From Rhodococcus sp. B7740 (GTDB lineage Bacteria; Actinomycetota; Actinomycetes; Mycobacteriales; Mycobacteriaceae): 64,000 bases of DNA. Below, piece after piece: positions 8,223-17,196 of the stretch; positions within the stretch are counted from its first letter, which is position 1, and each line of letters opens with the position of its first letter. Made by a program: the position numbers and the translations under genes. Under the pieces are notes generated by a model that worked only from the letters and a program-made list of their open reading frames with translations, searched no databases and was not told where the DNA came from. The stretch is taken from positions 4,092,001 to 4,156,000 of the forward strand of contig NZ_CP010797.1 of the NCBI RefSeq assembly GCF_000954115.1, written 5' to 3'.

Positions 8223-9820
8223 CTACGCCTCTTGGTTGCTGTGCGGGTAGGCCTCGGCTTCGTCGCAACGTGTGCCGGGCAGTTTTGCCGACGAAAAGCG
8301 GTGGTCGGTACCTTGGTGTGCAGGGAAGGTACCGAGGTGCCCGACGCCATGACGGTGCGGTCCGGTCGGACTATGGCGGCGACAGCAAGCCCGCTGCGCA
8401 GCCAGGCCCCGAGATCCGACGACGCCGCCACTTCGACGACGACGGCTCCGCGACGTTCGACCTCTCGACGGTGCCCGATGGACAAGGGTGTCGACGAGAC
8501 GAACAGGAATTGGCCGGGCGCGAGGTCGTCCAGGCGCATTCCATTATCCAATGTGCTGTTGGGGCAGAGCTTTCCGGCCAGAGTGCGAACCGGCACGGGC
8601 GGACGCAACACGTACTGCGATCGGCCGAGTGACGGCGTGGTGCTGGCGGTGACCTTTGCGCCGATGAACGGCAGATACCCCAGAGCGGGTGCGATGTTCG
8701 TGCGCATGATGCCGGTGAGCCGGCTGCCGCCGGTCATGGCCCATCCGATCGCGACCGCCAACTCGATCATCTGCTTGGCGTGCGTCTTTCGTTCCGTCTC
8801 GTAGCTGTCGAGCGAGGTTTCCTTCAGATGCCCGTCGAGCACGCCGACGATCTTCCAGACCAGGTTGCGCGCATCTCGGAGCCCAGCGCCCATCCCCTGC
8901 CCGATGAAGGGCGGCGTCAGATGCGCGGAATCGCCCAGGAGGAAAACCCGGCGATCACGCCACCGGTCGGCCACCTGTGCCCGAAAGGTGTACTCGGCGC
9001 AGCGAATCAGCTCCATCTCGGGCTCGTCCACAGACTCCAGCCACGGCGCGATCAGTGGACCGATCGACGCCAGGTCGGTGAAGGCGTCCATGGTCTCGTC
9101 GTCGTGCAGACGGAATTCCCAGCGATAGCGGGTCGGGCCGATGCGCATGTAGGTCGCCGATCGCTCGGAATCGCACACCTGGTGCACGCCGTCCCACTGA
9201 TCGAGGTCCGCATCGGTGGCGATGTCGACCACCAACCATCGCTGTGCGAAGCCGAGATCGTGCATCTTCGAACCGATGGAGGCTCGAACGATGCTGTTGG
9301 CCCCGTCGCAGCCGAGTACGTAGTCGGCGGTAACCCAGTGTGGGGTCCCGTCCACGGTCGAGTCGTACCGGACCCGCACCGAATTCTTCAGATTCTGGAC
9401 GTCGGTGATCTCGCAATTGCCGCGCATCTCCACGCACTCGAATTGTGAGATGTGTTTGCGCATCAGCTGTTCGAGATCGGGCTGATCGAACATGTTGGCC
9501 TGCGGATACCCGTGCGGTCGATCGTCGGGATCCCGCTCGAACTCGGCAAGCGTGCGGATCTGTTTGTCGCACAATCGCAGTCCGCGACCGGGGCGCGAGA
9601 TTCCCGCGAAGTCCTCGGCCAGGCCGATATCGCCGAGAATGCGGAACACCTCGTCGTCGAGATGGACCGCGCGAGGCTGTGGGTAGACGTCCTCCCACCT
9701 GTCCAACACGAGGCAGGGCACGCCGTACCGACCCAGCAGCAACGCAGCGGTCATGCCCGTCGGACCGGCGCCGACGATCACCACGGGAAAGTGGCGACCG
9801 TCGGACGTGTTTTCGGTCAT
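8219..9820 (-). CDS. MhpA-like flavin aromatic hydroxylase
   Basis: A 533-residue FAD-dependent aromatic hydroxylase of the MhpA/PheA-type single-component group. It has the FAD-binding VVIVGAGPTGMTAALLLGRYG at the N-terminus, DG-type motif GCDGANSIVR in the middle, and the FAD ribityl motif FLLGDSAHLTPPFIGQGMGA. A C-terminal thioredoxin-like extension is present and ends in a strongly basic tail. Family members hydroxylate phenolic acids such as 3-(3-hydroxyphenyl)propionate to catechols, using NAD(P)H and O2. I used ATG 9820, which overlaps the stop of the FAH gene, rather than an upstream in-frame start. With the dioxygenase and FAH genes it forms a hydroxylation and meta-cleavage route. 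The exact substrate is unknown. Confidence 0.83.
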   Translation of the reverse strand: MTENTSDGRHFPVVIVGAGPTGMTAALLLGRYGVPCLVLDRWEDVYPQPRAVHLDDEVFRILGDIGLAEDFAGISRPGRGLRLCDKQIRTLAEFERDPDDRPHGYPQANMFDQPDLEQLMRKHISQFECVEMRGNCEITDVQNLKNSVRVRYDSTVDGTPHWVTADYVLGCDGANSIVRASIGSKMHDLGFAQRWLVVDIATDADLDQWDGVHQVCDSERSATYMRIGPTRYRWEFRLHDDETMDAFTDLASIGPLIAPWLESVDEPEMELIRCAEYTFRAQVADRWRDRRVFLLGDSAHLTPPFIGQGMGAGLRDARNLVWKIVGVLDGHLKETSLDSYETERKTHAKQMIELAVAIGWAMTGGSRLTGIMRTNIAPALGYLPFIGAKVTASTTPSLGRSQYVLRPPVPVRTLAGKLCPNSTLDNGMRLDDLAPGQFLFVSSTPLSIGHRREVERRGAVVVEVAASSDLGAWLRSGLAVAAIVRPDRTVMASGTSVPSLHTKVPTTAFRRQNCPAHVATKPRPTRTATKRRR

Positions 9821-10752
9821 CGGTAGGAGACCCGGGTGCGCTGGACTCCCAGATCGAGGGCTCCGTCGGGAGTGGAGCACGTCAGTTCGAGCACGTCACC
9901 GTCCTTCAGAAACGCCGGATTCTTGGCCTGCTTCTTGAAGAAGACCTTCCACTTGACCGACGGCGGAACCAGCGATCCGATCATTTCGATCGGCTTGGCG
10001 GGGGCCTTCAGTGCGGTGCCCCCCGGCGTACCGGTGAGTAGTAGATCGCCCGGATCGATCCGCTGAAACTTGCTCAGCGCCTTCAGTGATTCGACCGGAC
10101 GGTAGATCATGTCGGCGACCGTACTGTCCTGTCGGACCGAGCCGTTGACGCGCAAGGTCAATGCGAGGTCTCCGAACCGGTCGAACTCGCCGGCCTCGAG
10201 CAGTACGAGGCGCGGCCCGACCGGCGTGAAGGTGGGGTACGACTTGCCCTCGTAGAACTGAGTTTTGGGCAACTGGACATCGCGCGCCGAGACGTCGTTG
10301 GTGATCACGAGCCCGGCCACGTACTCGGCCACGTTGGACGCGTCGATCTTGGTGCCGACGGTGAGGGTCTTGCCGAAGACCAAGCCGATCTCGATCTCGT
10401 AGTCCAGCAGCTTGACGTGCGCGGGCTTGATCACGTCGTCGGTGGGTCCACTGATCGAGCCCGAGGTCTTGCGGAAGAACGTCAGCGGCACCGTCTCGGG
10501 GTTCATTCCCGAGTCCTTCACATGCGAGACGAAGTTCGTCATGTTCGCCATGATTCGGCAGGGCGCGGTGACCGGCGAGATCGGCGACAACGTCTCCACG
10601 GCAACGACATCGGTGGAGTCGCGCGCCGACTCGATGGCCGCTCGATCGGCGAGTAGCTCGGCGGTGGTGGTGGCCGAGGTGTCGATTCGGGACGCGCCGG
10701 CCGGGGTCTCCACCCACCAGGCGTCGGCGGTGCGCAGTACAGCGATGCTCAT
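9817..10752 (-). CDS. Fumarylacetoacetate hydrolase (FAH) family enzyme
   Basis: A 311-residue FAH-superfamily protein. The metal-binding residues are visible as the EIE pair in DYEIEIGLVFG (about E119 and E121) and D153 in TNDVSARDVQ. YEGKSYPTFTPVGPRLV is a common family stretch. Members split acylpyruvates or hydrate/decarboxylate 2-oxo-enoates, often downstream of ring cleavage. The start at 10752 overlaps the stop of the extradiol dioxygenase (ATGA), and its stop overlaps the monooxygenase start. In this operon it probably acts on the ring-fission product or the dienoate formed from it. There is no alpha/beta-fold C-C hydrolase in the operon, so this protein may take that step. Confidence 0.85.
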   Translation of the reverse strand: MSIAVLRTADAWWVETPAGASRIDTSATTTAELLADRAAIESARDSTDVVAVETLSPISPVTAPCRIMANMTNFVSHVKDSGMNPETVPLTFFRKTSGSISGPTDDVIKPAHVKLLDYEIEIGLVFGKTLTVGTKIDASNVAEYVAGLVITNDVSARDVQLPKTQFYEGKSYPTFTPVGPRLVLLEAGEFDRFGDLALTLRVNGSVRQDSTVADMIYRPVESLKALSKFQRIDPGDLLLTGTPGGTALKAPAKPIEMIGSLVPPSVKWKVFFKKQAKNPAFLKDGDVLELTCSTPDGALDLGVQRTRVSYR

Positions 10753-11882
10753 GAGGAAGCCACTTTCATCAGGCCGCGAAGGCGTTCGGTGTCGAATTCG
10801 TTGTCGGTGCGTAGCGAGGAGATGATCGATTTGAGCTCGTGCAGAGACGCTTTGCTCGGCGCGATCCCGAGGAAGTCCTTGGACGCAGGCGGACCCCACT
10901 GAGCCAGGCCGGATGCGGTCATCGGTGCCCAGCCGGGCTCGAGGGAGCTGTCGAACATATCGCCGTCGCTGAAATGTTCCACCAGGAAACCGTCGGGATC
11001 CCGCCAGTAGTCGAAGATCTGGCTGCCCTGGATGTGCCTGCCGATACCCCACGAATGCCGGTACCCGCGCTGGGTCAGGTACTCCCCGCCCGCGGCGATG
11101 GCATCGAGATCCGACACCTGGTAGGCCGAGTGTACGTACCGGTTGGACGGACCGAGAGTCATTGCGAGAGTGTGATGATCGGCCGGAGTGTTGCCACGAT
11201 CGCAGCGGATGAAGCTCATCACCGGACCTCGATCACGCTGGCCGTCGTAGTAGAGGAAGTCGCTGACGATCAGTCCGAGATGATGCAGGTACCAGTTCAG
11301 GTTCTCGAGGTAGCCGGTGCGCTGGAGCACCACGTGTCCCAGACGTTGGACTCGGGCGGGCTGACGCGGAGGCCGCTGCGTCGCGTTGAGTCGGTAGCGC
11401 GGGTCGCCGAAGTTGTAGGTGTGCGCTGGCTGGCCGGGCAGCTCGGGATGCTCGGTGTACCCGGACACCACCTGGACGGGTTGTCCACCCGGGTCGGTGA
11501 GATTCACGGCGACACCGCCGAGTGTGTCGGGTAGTCGTTGGACGCGCTGCCCGGTGGCCTCGGCCAGCCTCATCAGGTCGGCATCGTCTGCGGCGGCGAA
11601 GGCTGCGCCCACGAAGCGTGTTCGCTTGCCGCGACGGATGATCACGCACGGTGCGCCGACGTGCGTACCTCGCAGATGGATCTCCTCCGGAGTGCGAAGC
11701 GAGACGGTGAAACCGAAGGCCACGGCGAACGCCTCGGCCTTGGTCAGATCCGGCTTGCGAAACTCCAGCCACGCGATGTCCCGAACCTTGATGATGGGAT
11801 CCTTCGCGCGACCGGGGTGCTCGCCGGTGAGCGCGCCTTGGTCCACGTGCATGTCCTTGTGGCCGTCGACGTCCTGTGCCAT
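10749..11882 (-). CDS. Extradiol (VOC-fold) ring-cleavage dioxygenase
   Basis: A 377-residue two-domain vicinal-oxygen-chelate protein, longer than most catechol 2,3-dioxygenases (about 290-310). Likely iron ligands are H183 in LGHVVLQ, H236 or H237 in ADHHTLAM, and E302 in GFLVEHFSDGD. These match the His-His-Glu triad of type I extradiol enzymes in spacing and context. The reaction is meta-cleavage of a catechol with O2. The start ATG 11882 has an excellent ribosome site, GAGGGAGG. It is the first gene of an overlapping four-gene operon facing a divergent TetR. The N-terminal extension of about 30 residues is polar and unrelated to catalysis. Confidence 0.85.
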   Translation of the reverse strand: MAQDVDGHKDMHVDQGALTGEHPGRAKDPIIKVRDIAWLEFRKPDLTKAEAFAVAFGFTVSLRTPEEIHLRGTHVGAPCVIIRRGKRTRFVGAAFAAADDADLMRLAEATGQRVQRLPDTLGGVAVNLTDPGGQPVQVVSGYTEHPELPGQPAHTYNFGDPRYRLNATQRPPRQPARVQRLGHVVLQRTGYLENLNWYLHHLGLIVSDFLYYDGQRDRGPVMSFIRCDRGNTPADHHTLAMTLGPSNRYVHSAYQVSDLDAIAAGGEYLTQRGYRHSWGIGRHIQGSQIFDYWRDPDGFLVEHFSDGDMFDSSLEPGWAPMTASGLAQWGPPASKDFLGIAPSKASLHELKSIISSLRTDNEFDTERLRGLMKVASS

Positions 11883-11899
11883 TGAGCCTCCCTCGTTGG

Positions 11900-11956
11900 T
11901 GACAATATCGTCACCTATGACAGTGCCGTCAGTCAATAGTATTGACAGAATCGTCA
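11900..11956. promoter_or_regulatory. Operator cluster of the meta-cleavage operon
   Basis: The divergent promoter region holds three sites of the form TGACA-N4-CGTCA: TGACAATATCGTCA (11900-11913), TGACAGTGCCGTCA (11918-11931) and TGACAGAATCGTCA (11943-11956). An additional perfect inverted repeat, GTCAATA-G-TATTGAC, lies at 11932-11946 and partly overlaps the third site. Repetition of one half-site between two divergent genes strongly suggests binding sites for the adjacent TetR. Confidence 0.7.
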
Positions 11957-12006
11957 GCCATGAGGAAGAGTCAGGCCGTCGACCAGCGCAGACAGAAGTA
12001 GGGACC

Positions 12007-12660
12007 ATGACCGAAACCCCGAATCGACTCGAGCGCCGCAAGGCCCGCACGCGTGGAGCGTTGATCGAAGCGGCGCAGGGCTTCATCGCCCGCGGCGAAC
12101 TGAACGCGCCGATCGCAGAGATCACCCAGGCCGCCGACGTGGGTATGGGGTCGTTCTACAACCACTTCGTCAGTCGAGAGCAGCTGTTCCAGTCGGCGGT
12201 CGACGGTGCCCTGGAGTTGCTGGGCGGCTACCTCGATTCGCTGACCGACGTCGACGCCGACCCCGCCGAGGCGTTCACTCGATCGTTTCGAATCTCCGGC
12301 CGACTCTTTCGCCTGCAACCAGAACTCAGCCGCGTGCTCATCCACTCCGGTCCCGAGTTGATCACCTCGCAGCACGGTCTCGGTCCACGTGCGGCGAGGG
12401 ACATCGTCGCCGGAGTCGATGCGGGGTACTTCCGGGTCGAGGACATACAGCTGTCCTTGGCTCTGGTGGCAGGCGCATTGCTCGGTCTGGGCCAGCTACT
12501 GCTCGAGCAACCTGATCGTGACGACAACGAGGCCGTGGATCGAATGGCGTACAGCGTGCTGCTCGCGCTGGGAATGTCCGACGCCGATGCGCGTGACCTG
12601 TGCGCCCGGCCGCTCCCGCCGATGAGTGACGTTCCCAGCGTGGACGGTGAGAGCGCATAG
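12007..12660 (+). CDS. TetR family regulator of the meta-cleavage operon
   Basis: A 217-residue TetR protein. The helix-turn-helix occupies about residues 15-60 (RGALIEAAQGFIARGEL, then VGMGSFYNHFVSREQLF). The start is ATG 12007, about 50 bp beyond the last repeated operator site. It is divergent from the dioxygenase operon and is probably its repressor, relieved by an aromatic substrate or ring-cleavage product. The acidic C-terminus is not diagnostic. The four-gene operon that follows on the opposite strand has its own TetR, so this one most likely serves only the meta-cleavage genes. Confidence 0.86.
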   Translation: MTETPNRLERRKARTRGALIEAAQGFIARGELNAPIAEITQAADVGMGSFYNHFVSREQLFQSAVDGALELLGGYLDSLTDVDADPAEAFTRSFRISGRLFRLQPELSRVLIHSGPELITSQHGLGPRAARDIVAGVDAGYFRVEDIQLSLALVAGALLGLGQLLLEQPDRDDNEAVDRMAYSVLLALGMSDADARDLCARPLPPMSDVPSVDGESA

Positions 12661-12679
12661 CCCACGCGGCTACGGAACG

Positions 12680-13513
12680 TCACCGTGCGTGTGTCTCCTC
12701 CAGATCCCGGATGATCTGCGCAACCCGACGGTCCCGGACGAGCCTGCGTTCCAGAATCGGGTTGAGCATTCCCCGGAACCAGAAGTACGGAGTCCACACG
12801 GCAGGGGCGATCAATCGTGCCCGACGGGTCCGGACCGCGTGTACGAGCAACTCGGCGGCTCGCTGAGACGGCAGGCGTCGGCTCAGCGGCCACGGAAGAA
12901 ATCCTCCGATTCGCCGACCGATCGGATCGTCGTCGAGGGTGTGCCGTGCCAGATCGGTGTCCACCACTCCGAAGTACGCGAGACCGGCCGATGCGCCGAC
13001 GGCAGCAAGTTCGATGCGCAGAGCGCGGCCCAGCTGTTCCACGGCCGCCTTGCTCACCATGTACGCGGACCCACCCATCCCGGGAGTGAATGCAGCGCAG
13101 GACGATACGAGCAGTATGTGTCCGCCGCTCGCGACGATCTCGTCGGCGGCGGCCCGCACGATGTTGAGGACGCCGCCGAAGTTCACCGCCATCACAGAGT
13201 CGAAGACGGCGCGGTCGATCGACCTGATGGTGGCCGGCGGCGGGGTGATCCCGGCATTGGCGATCACGATGTCGAGGCGGCCGAACCTGTCGATCGTTGC
13301 CGCGACGCAGTCCGCCATCGCTGCCGGATCGGTGACGTCACCGACGAGCAGAAGTGTCCTTTCCGTACCGGTCGGATCCGCGGGAAAATCTCGATCCACC
13401 ACCGCGACAGACGCTCCCGCCGCGCGCAATCTCTCGACCGTCGCGGCTCCGATTCCACGGGCTCCGCCGGTGACCAGTGCCACCTTTCCCGCGAGTTCGA
13501 TGGTGCCGCTCAT
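12680..13513 (-). CDS. Short-chain dehydrogenase (BVMO operon, last gene)
   Basis: A 277-residue SDR with TGGARGIG, IANAG near residue 88, a catalytic serine in LLVSSCAAF and a YxxxK pair in SAYMVSKAAVEQ. The C-terminal 40 residues (PAVWTPYFWFRGMLNPILER) are an extension seen in SDRs that sit beside Baeyer-Villiger monooxygenases. The start ATG overlaps the BVMO stop (ATGA). The expected role is oxidation of a secondary alcohol to the ketone that the monooxygenase then converts to an ester. That is inferred from operon context, not from sequence alone. Confidence 0.86.
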   Translation of the reverse strand: MSGTIELAGKVALVTGGARGIGAATVERLRAAGASVAVVDRDFPADPTGTERTLLLVGDVTDPAAMADCVAATIDRFGRLDIVIANAGITPPPATIRSIDRAVFDSVMAVNFGGVLNIVRAAADEIVASGGHILLVSSCAAFTPGMGGSAYMVSKAAVEQLGRALRIELAAVGASAGLAYFGVVDTDLARHTLDDDPIGRRIGGFLPWPLSRRLPSQRAAELLVHAVRTRRARLIAPAVWTPYFWFRGMLNPILERRLVRDRRVAQIIRDLEETHAR

Positions 13514-15045
13514 GCGAGCTCCTTGCTGGTCGCGAGCATCGGATCTACCTCGGAAAGCGCGCTGCGGCAGTGATAATGACGCAGTTCGATGGTGGACATA
13601 CGCCGGGTGAAGTTGCGTACCGAACCGGGCCAGTACGTCACGTTGCGTCCGGACGGGCTCAGGTAGTAGCTGCTGCATCCTCCCGAGTTCCACACCGATC
13701 CCGCGAGTCGCTCGTCGGTGTGATCCGCGAATTCGATCTGTGCCCGCATGCTGACCTCGAGGGCCGCCAGTGCGTTGTCGTCCATCGCGCGCAGTGCCGC
13801 AAGGATGTAGTTCACCTGAGCCTCGATGGTGACCACCTGGGAGGTGTACACCACCGAGTTGGGGCCGAGCAGCATGAAGAAATTCGGGAAGCCGTGCACC
13901 GTGGTGCCCCGGTACGACGACATTTCCCCGTCGGGCCAGTGGTCCGCCAACGACTTTCCGTCACGACCGACGATCCGCCGGAAGCCGGTGTGGCCGGACA
14001 CGGTGAATCCCGTCCCGAGGACGATGGCATCGACCTGGTGCACGGTCCCGTCGGTGGTGACGATGCCCTCGGGCACGATCCGCGCGATGCTCGTGGTTTC
14101 GACGGTGACGTTCTCTCGGCACAGGGCGGGGTAGAACTTGTTCGAGAACGTCGTTCGCTTGCAACCGAATTCGTAACCAGGTGTGAGCTTCTCGCGAAGT
14201 ACAGGGTCCTTCACCTGACGACGGAGATGTGCGCGCCCCAATGCCGTGAGCGGTGCGAGCAACGATCGATGGCCGATGAGTCCGGGAACCAACGCTTCCT
14301 GGAACAGATCGAACGTGCGGCGCATCGCTCGCTGGGCCCGGGGGAACTTCCTGAGCAGGGACCTGCCGGATTCGGAGATCGGCCGGTCGGGATGCGGAAG
14401 GATCCACGTCGGTGTCCGCTGGAACAGTGTCAGGTGCGCGGCCTCGGGGGCCAGACGCGGAACGAACTGCACCGCGGATGCTCCGGTGCCGATGACGGCG
14501 AGGCGTCGGCCCTGGGCGGAGTGCTGATGGTCCCACTTCGCCGAGTGGAACACGGTGCCCGAGAACGATTCCAGTCCTTCGATGTCGGGAGTTGCCGGTT
14601 CACTGAACGGGCCGAGTGCTCCGATGAGGATGCGCGCAGACCATGTTCCCTCGCTCGTCCGCACCACCCACTGGGCCTGTTCGTCGTTCCACGTCGCGTC
14701 CAGTACCTCGTGCCTGAAACGGATGCGATCGCGGATACCGAAACGATCGGTGCAATCGTTGAGATACGCCTCGATCTCGGGCTGAAGCGGGTAGAGCCGC
14801 GTCCAGTCGGGGTTGGGTGCGAACGAGAACGAATACAGCGCCGACGGAATATCGCACTGCGCACCGGGATAGGTGTTCACGTGCCACGTTCCACCGACCG
14901 CCGTATCGCGCTCGAAGATCAGAAAGTCGCTGCGGCCTTCCTGCTCGAGCCTGATCGCGGCCCCGAGGCCACCGAAGCCCGCGCCGATGATCGCGACGTC
15001 GGTGTGCGGTACGGGCGTGGCCCTGTCGAATGGTGTTGCAGGCAT
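13510..15045 (-). CDS. Baeyer-Villiger flavin monooxygenase
   Basis: A 511-residue class B flavoprotein monooxygenase. It has the FAD-binding GAGFGGLGAA (residue 21 on), and the Baeyer-Villiger fingerprint FSGTVFHSAKWD at residues 161-172, which fits FxGxxxHxxxW(P/D). A second Rossmann motif for NADPH follows (VIGTGASAVQ). The enzyme should insert oxygen next to a ketone, giving an ester or lactone. The start at 15045 lies 17 bp after the reductase stop. The nearby SDR could supply its ketone substrate. Class B enzymes carry their own NADPH oxidation, so the adjacent ferredoxin-type reductase presumably serves the PF10118 protein, not this enzyme. Confidence 0.87.
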   Translation of the reverse strand: MPATPFDRATPVPHTDVAIIGAGFGGLGAAIRLEQEGRSDFLIFERDTAVGGTWHVNTYPGAQCDIPSALYSFSFAPNPDWTRLYPLQPEIEAYLNDCTDRFGIRDRIRFRHEVLDATWNDEQAQWVVRTSEGTWSARILIGALGPFSEPATPDIEGLESFSGTVFHSAKWDHQHSAQGRRLAVIGTGASAVQFVPRLAPEAAHLTLFQRTPTWILPHPDRPISESGRSLLRKFPRAQRAMRRTFDLFQEALVPGLIGHRSLLAPLTALGRAHLRRQVKDPVLREKLTPGYEFGCKRTTFSNKFYPALCRENVTVETTSIARIVPEGIVTTDGTVHQVDAIVLGTGFTVSGHTGFRRIVGRDGKSLADHWPDGEMSSYRGTTVHGFPNFFMLLGPNSVVYTSQVVTIEAQVNYILAALRAMDDNALAALEVSMRAQIEFADHTDERLAGSVWNSGGCSSYYLSPSGRNVTYWPGSVRNFTRRMSTIELRHYHCRSALSEVDPMLATSKELA

Positions 15046-15062
15046 GAGGGTATGGGCTCCTT

Positions 15063-16172
15063 CTACAGATCGAGGACGAGAGCTTCGCCGTCGACGGCAG
15101 CGCGCGAGACACACAGGGTGAGTGAGTTCTCGCGTTCGGACGGGCTCAGGACGCGATCTCGGTGCTCGACGCGTCCGGCGACGAGACCGACGACGCACGC
15201 TCCGCAGAAGCCTTGCCGACACGAGAACGGCTGATCCGGCCTGGACCGGCGGAGTGCGTCGAGAGCGGTCTCCTGCGCACCGACCTCGATGGTGTCTCCC
15301 GAGCGATCGAGCTTCAGCACGAACGGCATGCCGTCGACCACCGCTGCAGGCGCGAACAACTCGGTGTGGAATTCACGAACGGCCGTACTGGCGAGGGACT
15401 CGTCGCGGAGTCTGCCCGACAGCGCCGCGGGCCCGCAGACGTACATCGCGGAGTTGCCCATCCCGAGATCGACGATGTCCTCCGGAACCGGAAATCCGTC
15501 GACATCATCGGTTTTGACGATCACATGCCCGCGCGAGGTCAGTGCCAACTGCTGCAGCAGGGCAACGAACGGCAGACTCGCCCGAGAGCGACCGTGGTAG
15601 TACAGCGTCCACCGCGCCCCGTCCCGGACGGCGCGTTCGATCATCGCCCGGATGGGGGTGATGCCGATTCCGGCGGCCACGAAGAGGTAATGCTCGGCCT
15701 CCGCCATCGGAAAGGCATTGCGGGGACCTCGAACTCGCAGGACAGCGCCGCGGGAGAGCGCGTGGATCTCGGTGGACGCTCTACCGCCGGGGATCTTGCG
15801 GACGCTGATGCGGTAGTGATCACCTGACCCGGGTCGACCGGCGAGTGAGTACTGCCGCACCGAACCGGACGGAGTGGTGACGTCGATGTGCGCTCCGGGT
15901 TGCCATGTCGGTAGTGGTGCACCGTCCCTGCGCGAGAGCAGCAGCGAGCGAACGTCCTCGGCCTCGTCGATCGTATCGTCGACGACGGTCTCGAATTCGT
16001 ATCCGACGCTTCGTCGGGGCCGCGCCGGAGACAGGGCCGTCACGATCGGCGAATCGGTGACGAGCCTGGCGTAGAAACGGGACGCGGCACCGATGGCGCG
16101 AAGTCCCCGTCCCGGTGCCGTCACGGTGATCTCGCCGAGATGGCTGTGCACCGGAGGCACTGTGGTCGTCAC
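15063..16172 (-). CDS. Phthalate-dioxygenase-reductase-like flavin/2Fe-2S oxidoreductase
   Basis: A 369-residue electron-transfer protein. It has an FNR-like flavin domain (RQYSLAGRP, then RISVRKIPGG), an NAD(P) domain (VAAGIGITPIRAM) and a C-terminal plant-type 2Fe-2S ferredoxin domain. The cluster ligands are in CRQGFCGAC plus a distal cysteine in LTLCVSRA. This order, flavin-NAD-ferredoxin, matches phthalate dioxygenase reductase and vanillate demethylase reductase. It passes electrons from NAD(P)H to an oxygenase. The start is GTG 16172, overlapping the stop of the PF10118 gene (GTGA). An N-terminal extension of about 50 residues precedes the flavin domain. The likely electron acceptor is the neighbouring PF10118 protein. 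Confidence 0.86.
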   Translation of the reverse strand: MTTTVPPVHSHLGEITVTAPGRGLRAIGAASRFYARLVTDSPIVTALSPARPRRSVGYEFETVVDDTIDEAEDVRSLLLSRRDGAPLPTWQPGAHIDVTTPSGSVRQYSLAGRPGSGDHYRISVRKIPGGRASTEIHALSRGAVLRVRGPRNAFPMAEAEHYLFVAAGIGITPIRAMIERAVRDGARWTLYYHGRSRASLPFVALLQQLALTSRGHVIVKTDDVDGFPVPEDIVDLGMGNSAMYVCGPAALSGRLRDESLASTAVREFHTELFAPAAVVDGMPFVLKLDRSGDTIEVGAQETALDALRRSRPDQPFSCRQGFCGACVVGLVAGRVEHRDRVLSPSERENSLTLCVSRAAVDGEALVLDL

Positions 16173-17083
16173 TGCTGGGCCGCCAGCGCCGCGGGGGAAA
16201 CTGCCAGGTACTGCACGGCCTTGTCGATGTCGCCCATCTTCGAGGGGTGGAAGCCGGGACGGATGTACAGGGCGAGCTGCACGAACAAGAACGACAGGCC
16301 CGGTATCAGGTGCTTGCGTGAGGCTCGTGCGAACGCGATCGGCCACGGGGCGCGCAGCCGCCGCGTACCGGTTCGTGGCGTGGCGACCGAATTCCGGTAC
16401 AGGTACGCGGCGGTACTGAACCACAACACGGCCAACCCAGCGCTGGCGATCACCGCGGTTCGTGCGCGGCGGAATGCGCCACCGTCGACGTACTGGAACG
16501 CATCGAATGCGACATTGCGGTGTTCGAGTTCTTCCGCTCCGTGCCAACGCAGCAGATCCAGCATCGTCGGGTCGACGCCGATGCGGTCGAATTCGGCATT
16601 GTCGAGCAGCCACTCGCCTACTACTGCGGTGAAATGCTCTGCTGCTGCATAGATTCCGAGGCGCTCGTTCAGCCATGCTTTGCCTGCGCGGCCGGTGAGG
16701 CCGTGATCGCCGAACACCACACCCACGGCGAAGCGGATGCGCTGCAGAATCGGTTCGATGTCCACTCCGTGCGCGACGAGGTAGGTGCGGAAGCTTTCGT
16801 GGGAGGACGCGTGTGTGGCTTCCTGGCCGACGAATCCCACGACTTCCTCGTGCAGTCTGCGGTCGTCGATGTACGGCAGCGCGCGGGCGAACACGTCCGC
16901 CATCGCTCGTTCTCCCTCGGGCAGAACCAGGTGCATGACGTTCCAGAAGTGGGTGGCGTACCACTCGTGGGGGATGTACTGGAGTGGAACTCCGGACCAG
17001 TCGAATGTCACCGCGCGCGCCACTATCGCGTAGGACTCGTCCGTGTACTGCTCGTCCGAGTCGCCCGCCTTGTTCCGAGACAT
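16169..17083 (-). CDS. PF10118-type predicted metal-dependent protein, possible diiron enzyme
   Basis: A 304-residue helical protein of the family named predicted metal-dependent hydrolase (PF10118). It carries spaced Glu/His motifs that look like a ferritin-type diiron site: LPEGERAM, GQEATHASSHE, AAEHFTA and HGAEELEHRNVAFD. Two hydrophobic segments near the C-terminus (about residues 210-230 and 265-285) suggest membrane association. Hydrolase activity has not been shown for this family as far as I know. The genetic coupling with a flavin/2Fe-2S reductase supports an oxygenase role instead. It is the first gene of the operon and faces a divergent TetR. Confidence 0.75.
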   Translation of the reverse strand: MSRNKAGDSDEQYTDESYAIVARAVTFDWSGVPLQYIPHEWYATHFWNVMHLVLPEGERAMADVFARALPYIDDRRLHEEVVGFVGQEATHASSHESFRTYLVAHGVDIEPILQRIRFAVGVVFGDHGLTGRAGKAWLNERLGIYAAAEHFTAVVGEWLLDNAEFDRIGVDPTMLDLLRWHGAEELEHRNVAFDAFQYVDGGAFRRARTAVIASAGLAVLWFSTAAYLYRNSVATPRTGTRRLRAPWPIAFARASRKHLIPGLSFLFVQLALYIRPGFHPSKMGDIDKAVQYLAVSPAALAAQQ

Positions 17084-17135
17084 TCGAAACTCCGTTTCTT
17101 CGAGATCGTGCCGCTGCTGTGAGCGATGCTACATA

Positions 17136-17152
17136 GCAACATATTATGTTGC
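17136..17152. promoter_or_regulatory. Operator of the PF10118/BVMO operon
   Basis: GCAACAT-ATT-ATGTTGC is a perfect 7-bp inverted repeat with a 3-nt spacer in the gap between the divergent PF10118 gene and tetR. A further half-site, ATGTTGCA, follows at 17154-17161. The sequence is markedly AT-rich for this genome. It is a good candidate site for the TetR encoded at 17197. Confidence 0.65.
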
Positions 17153-17196
17153 AATGTTGCACAGAATGGACGGTGGACGGCCGATAGGATCGAGCG

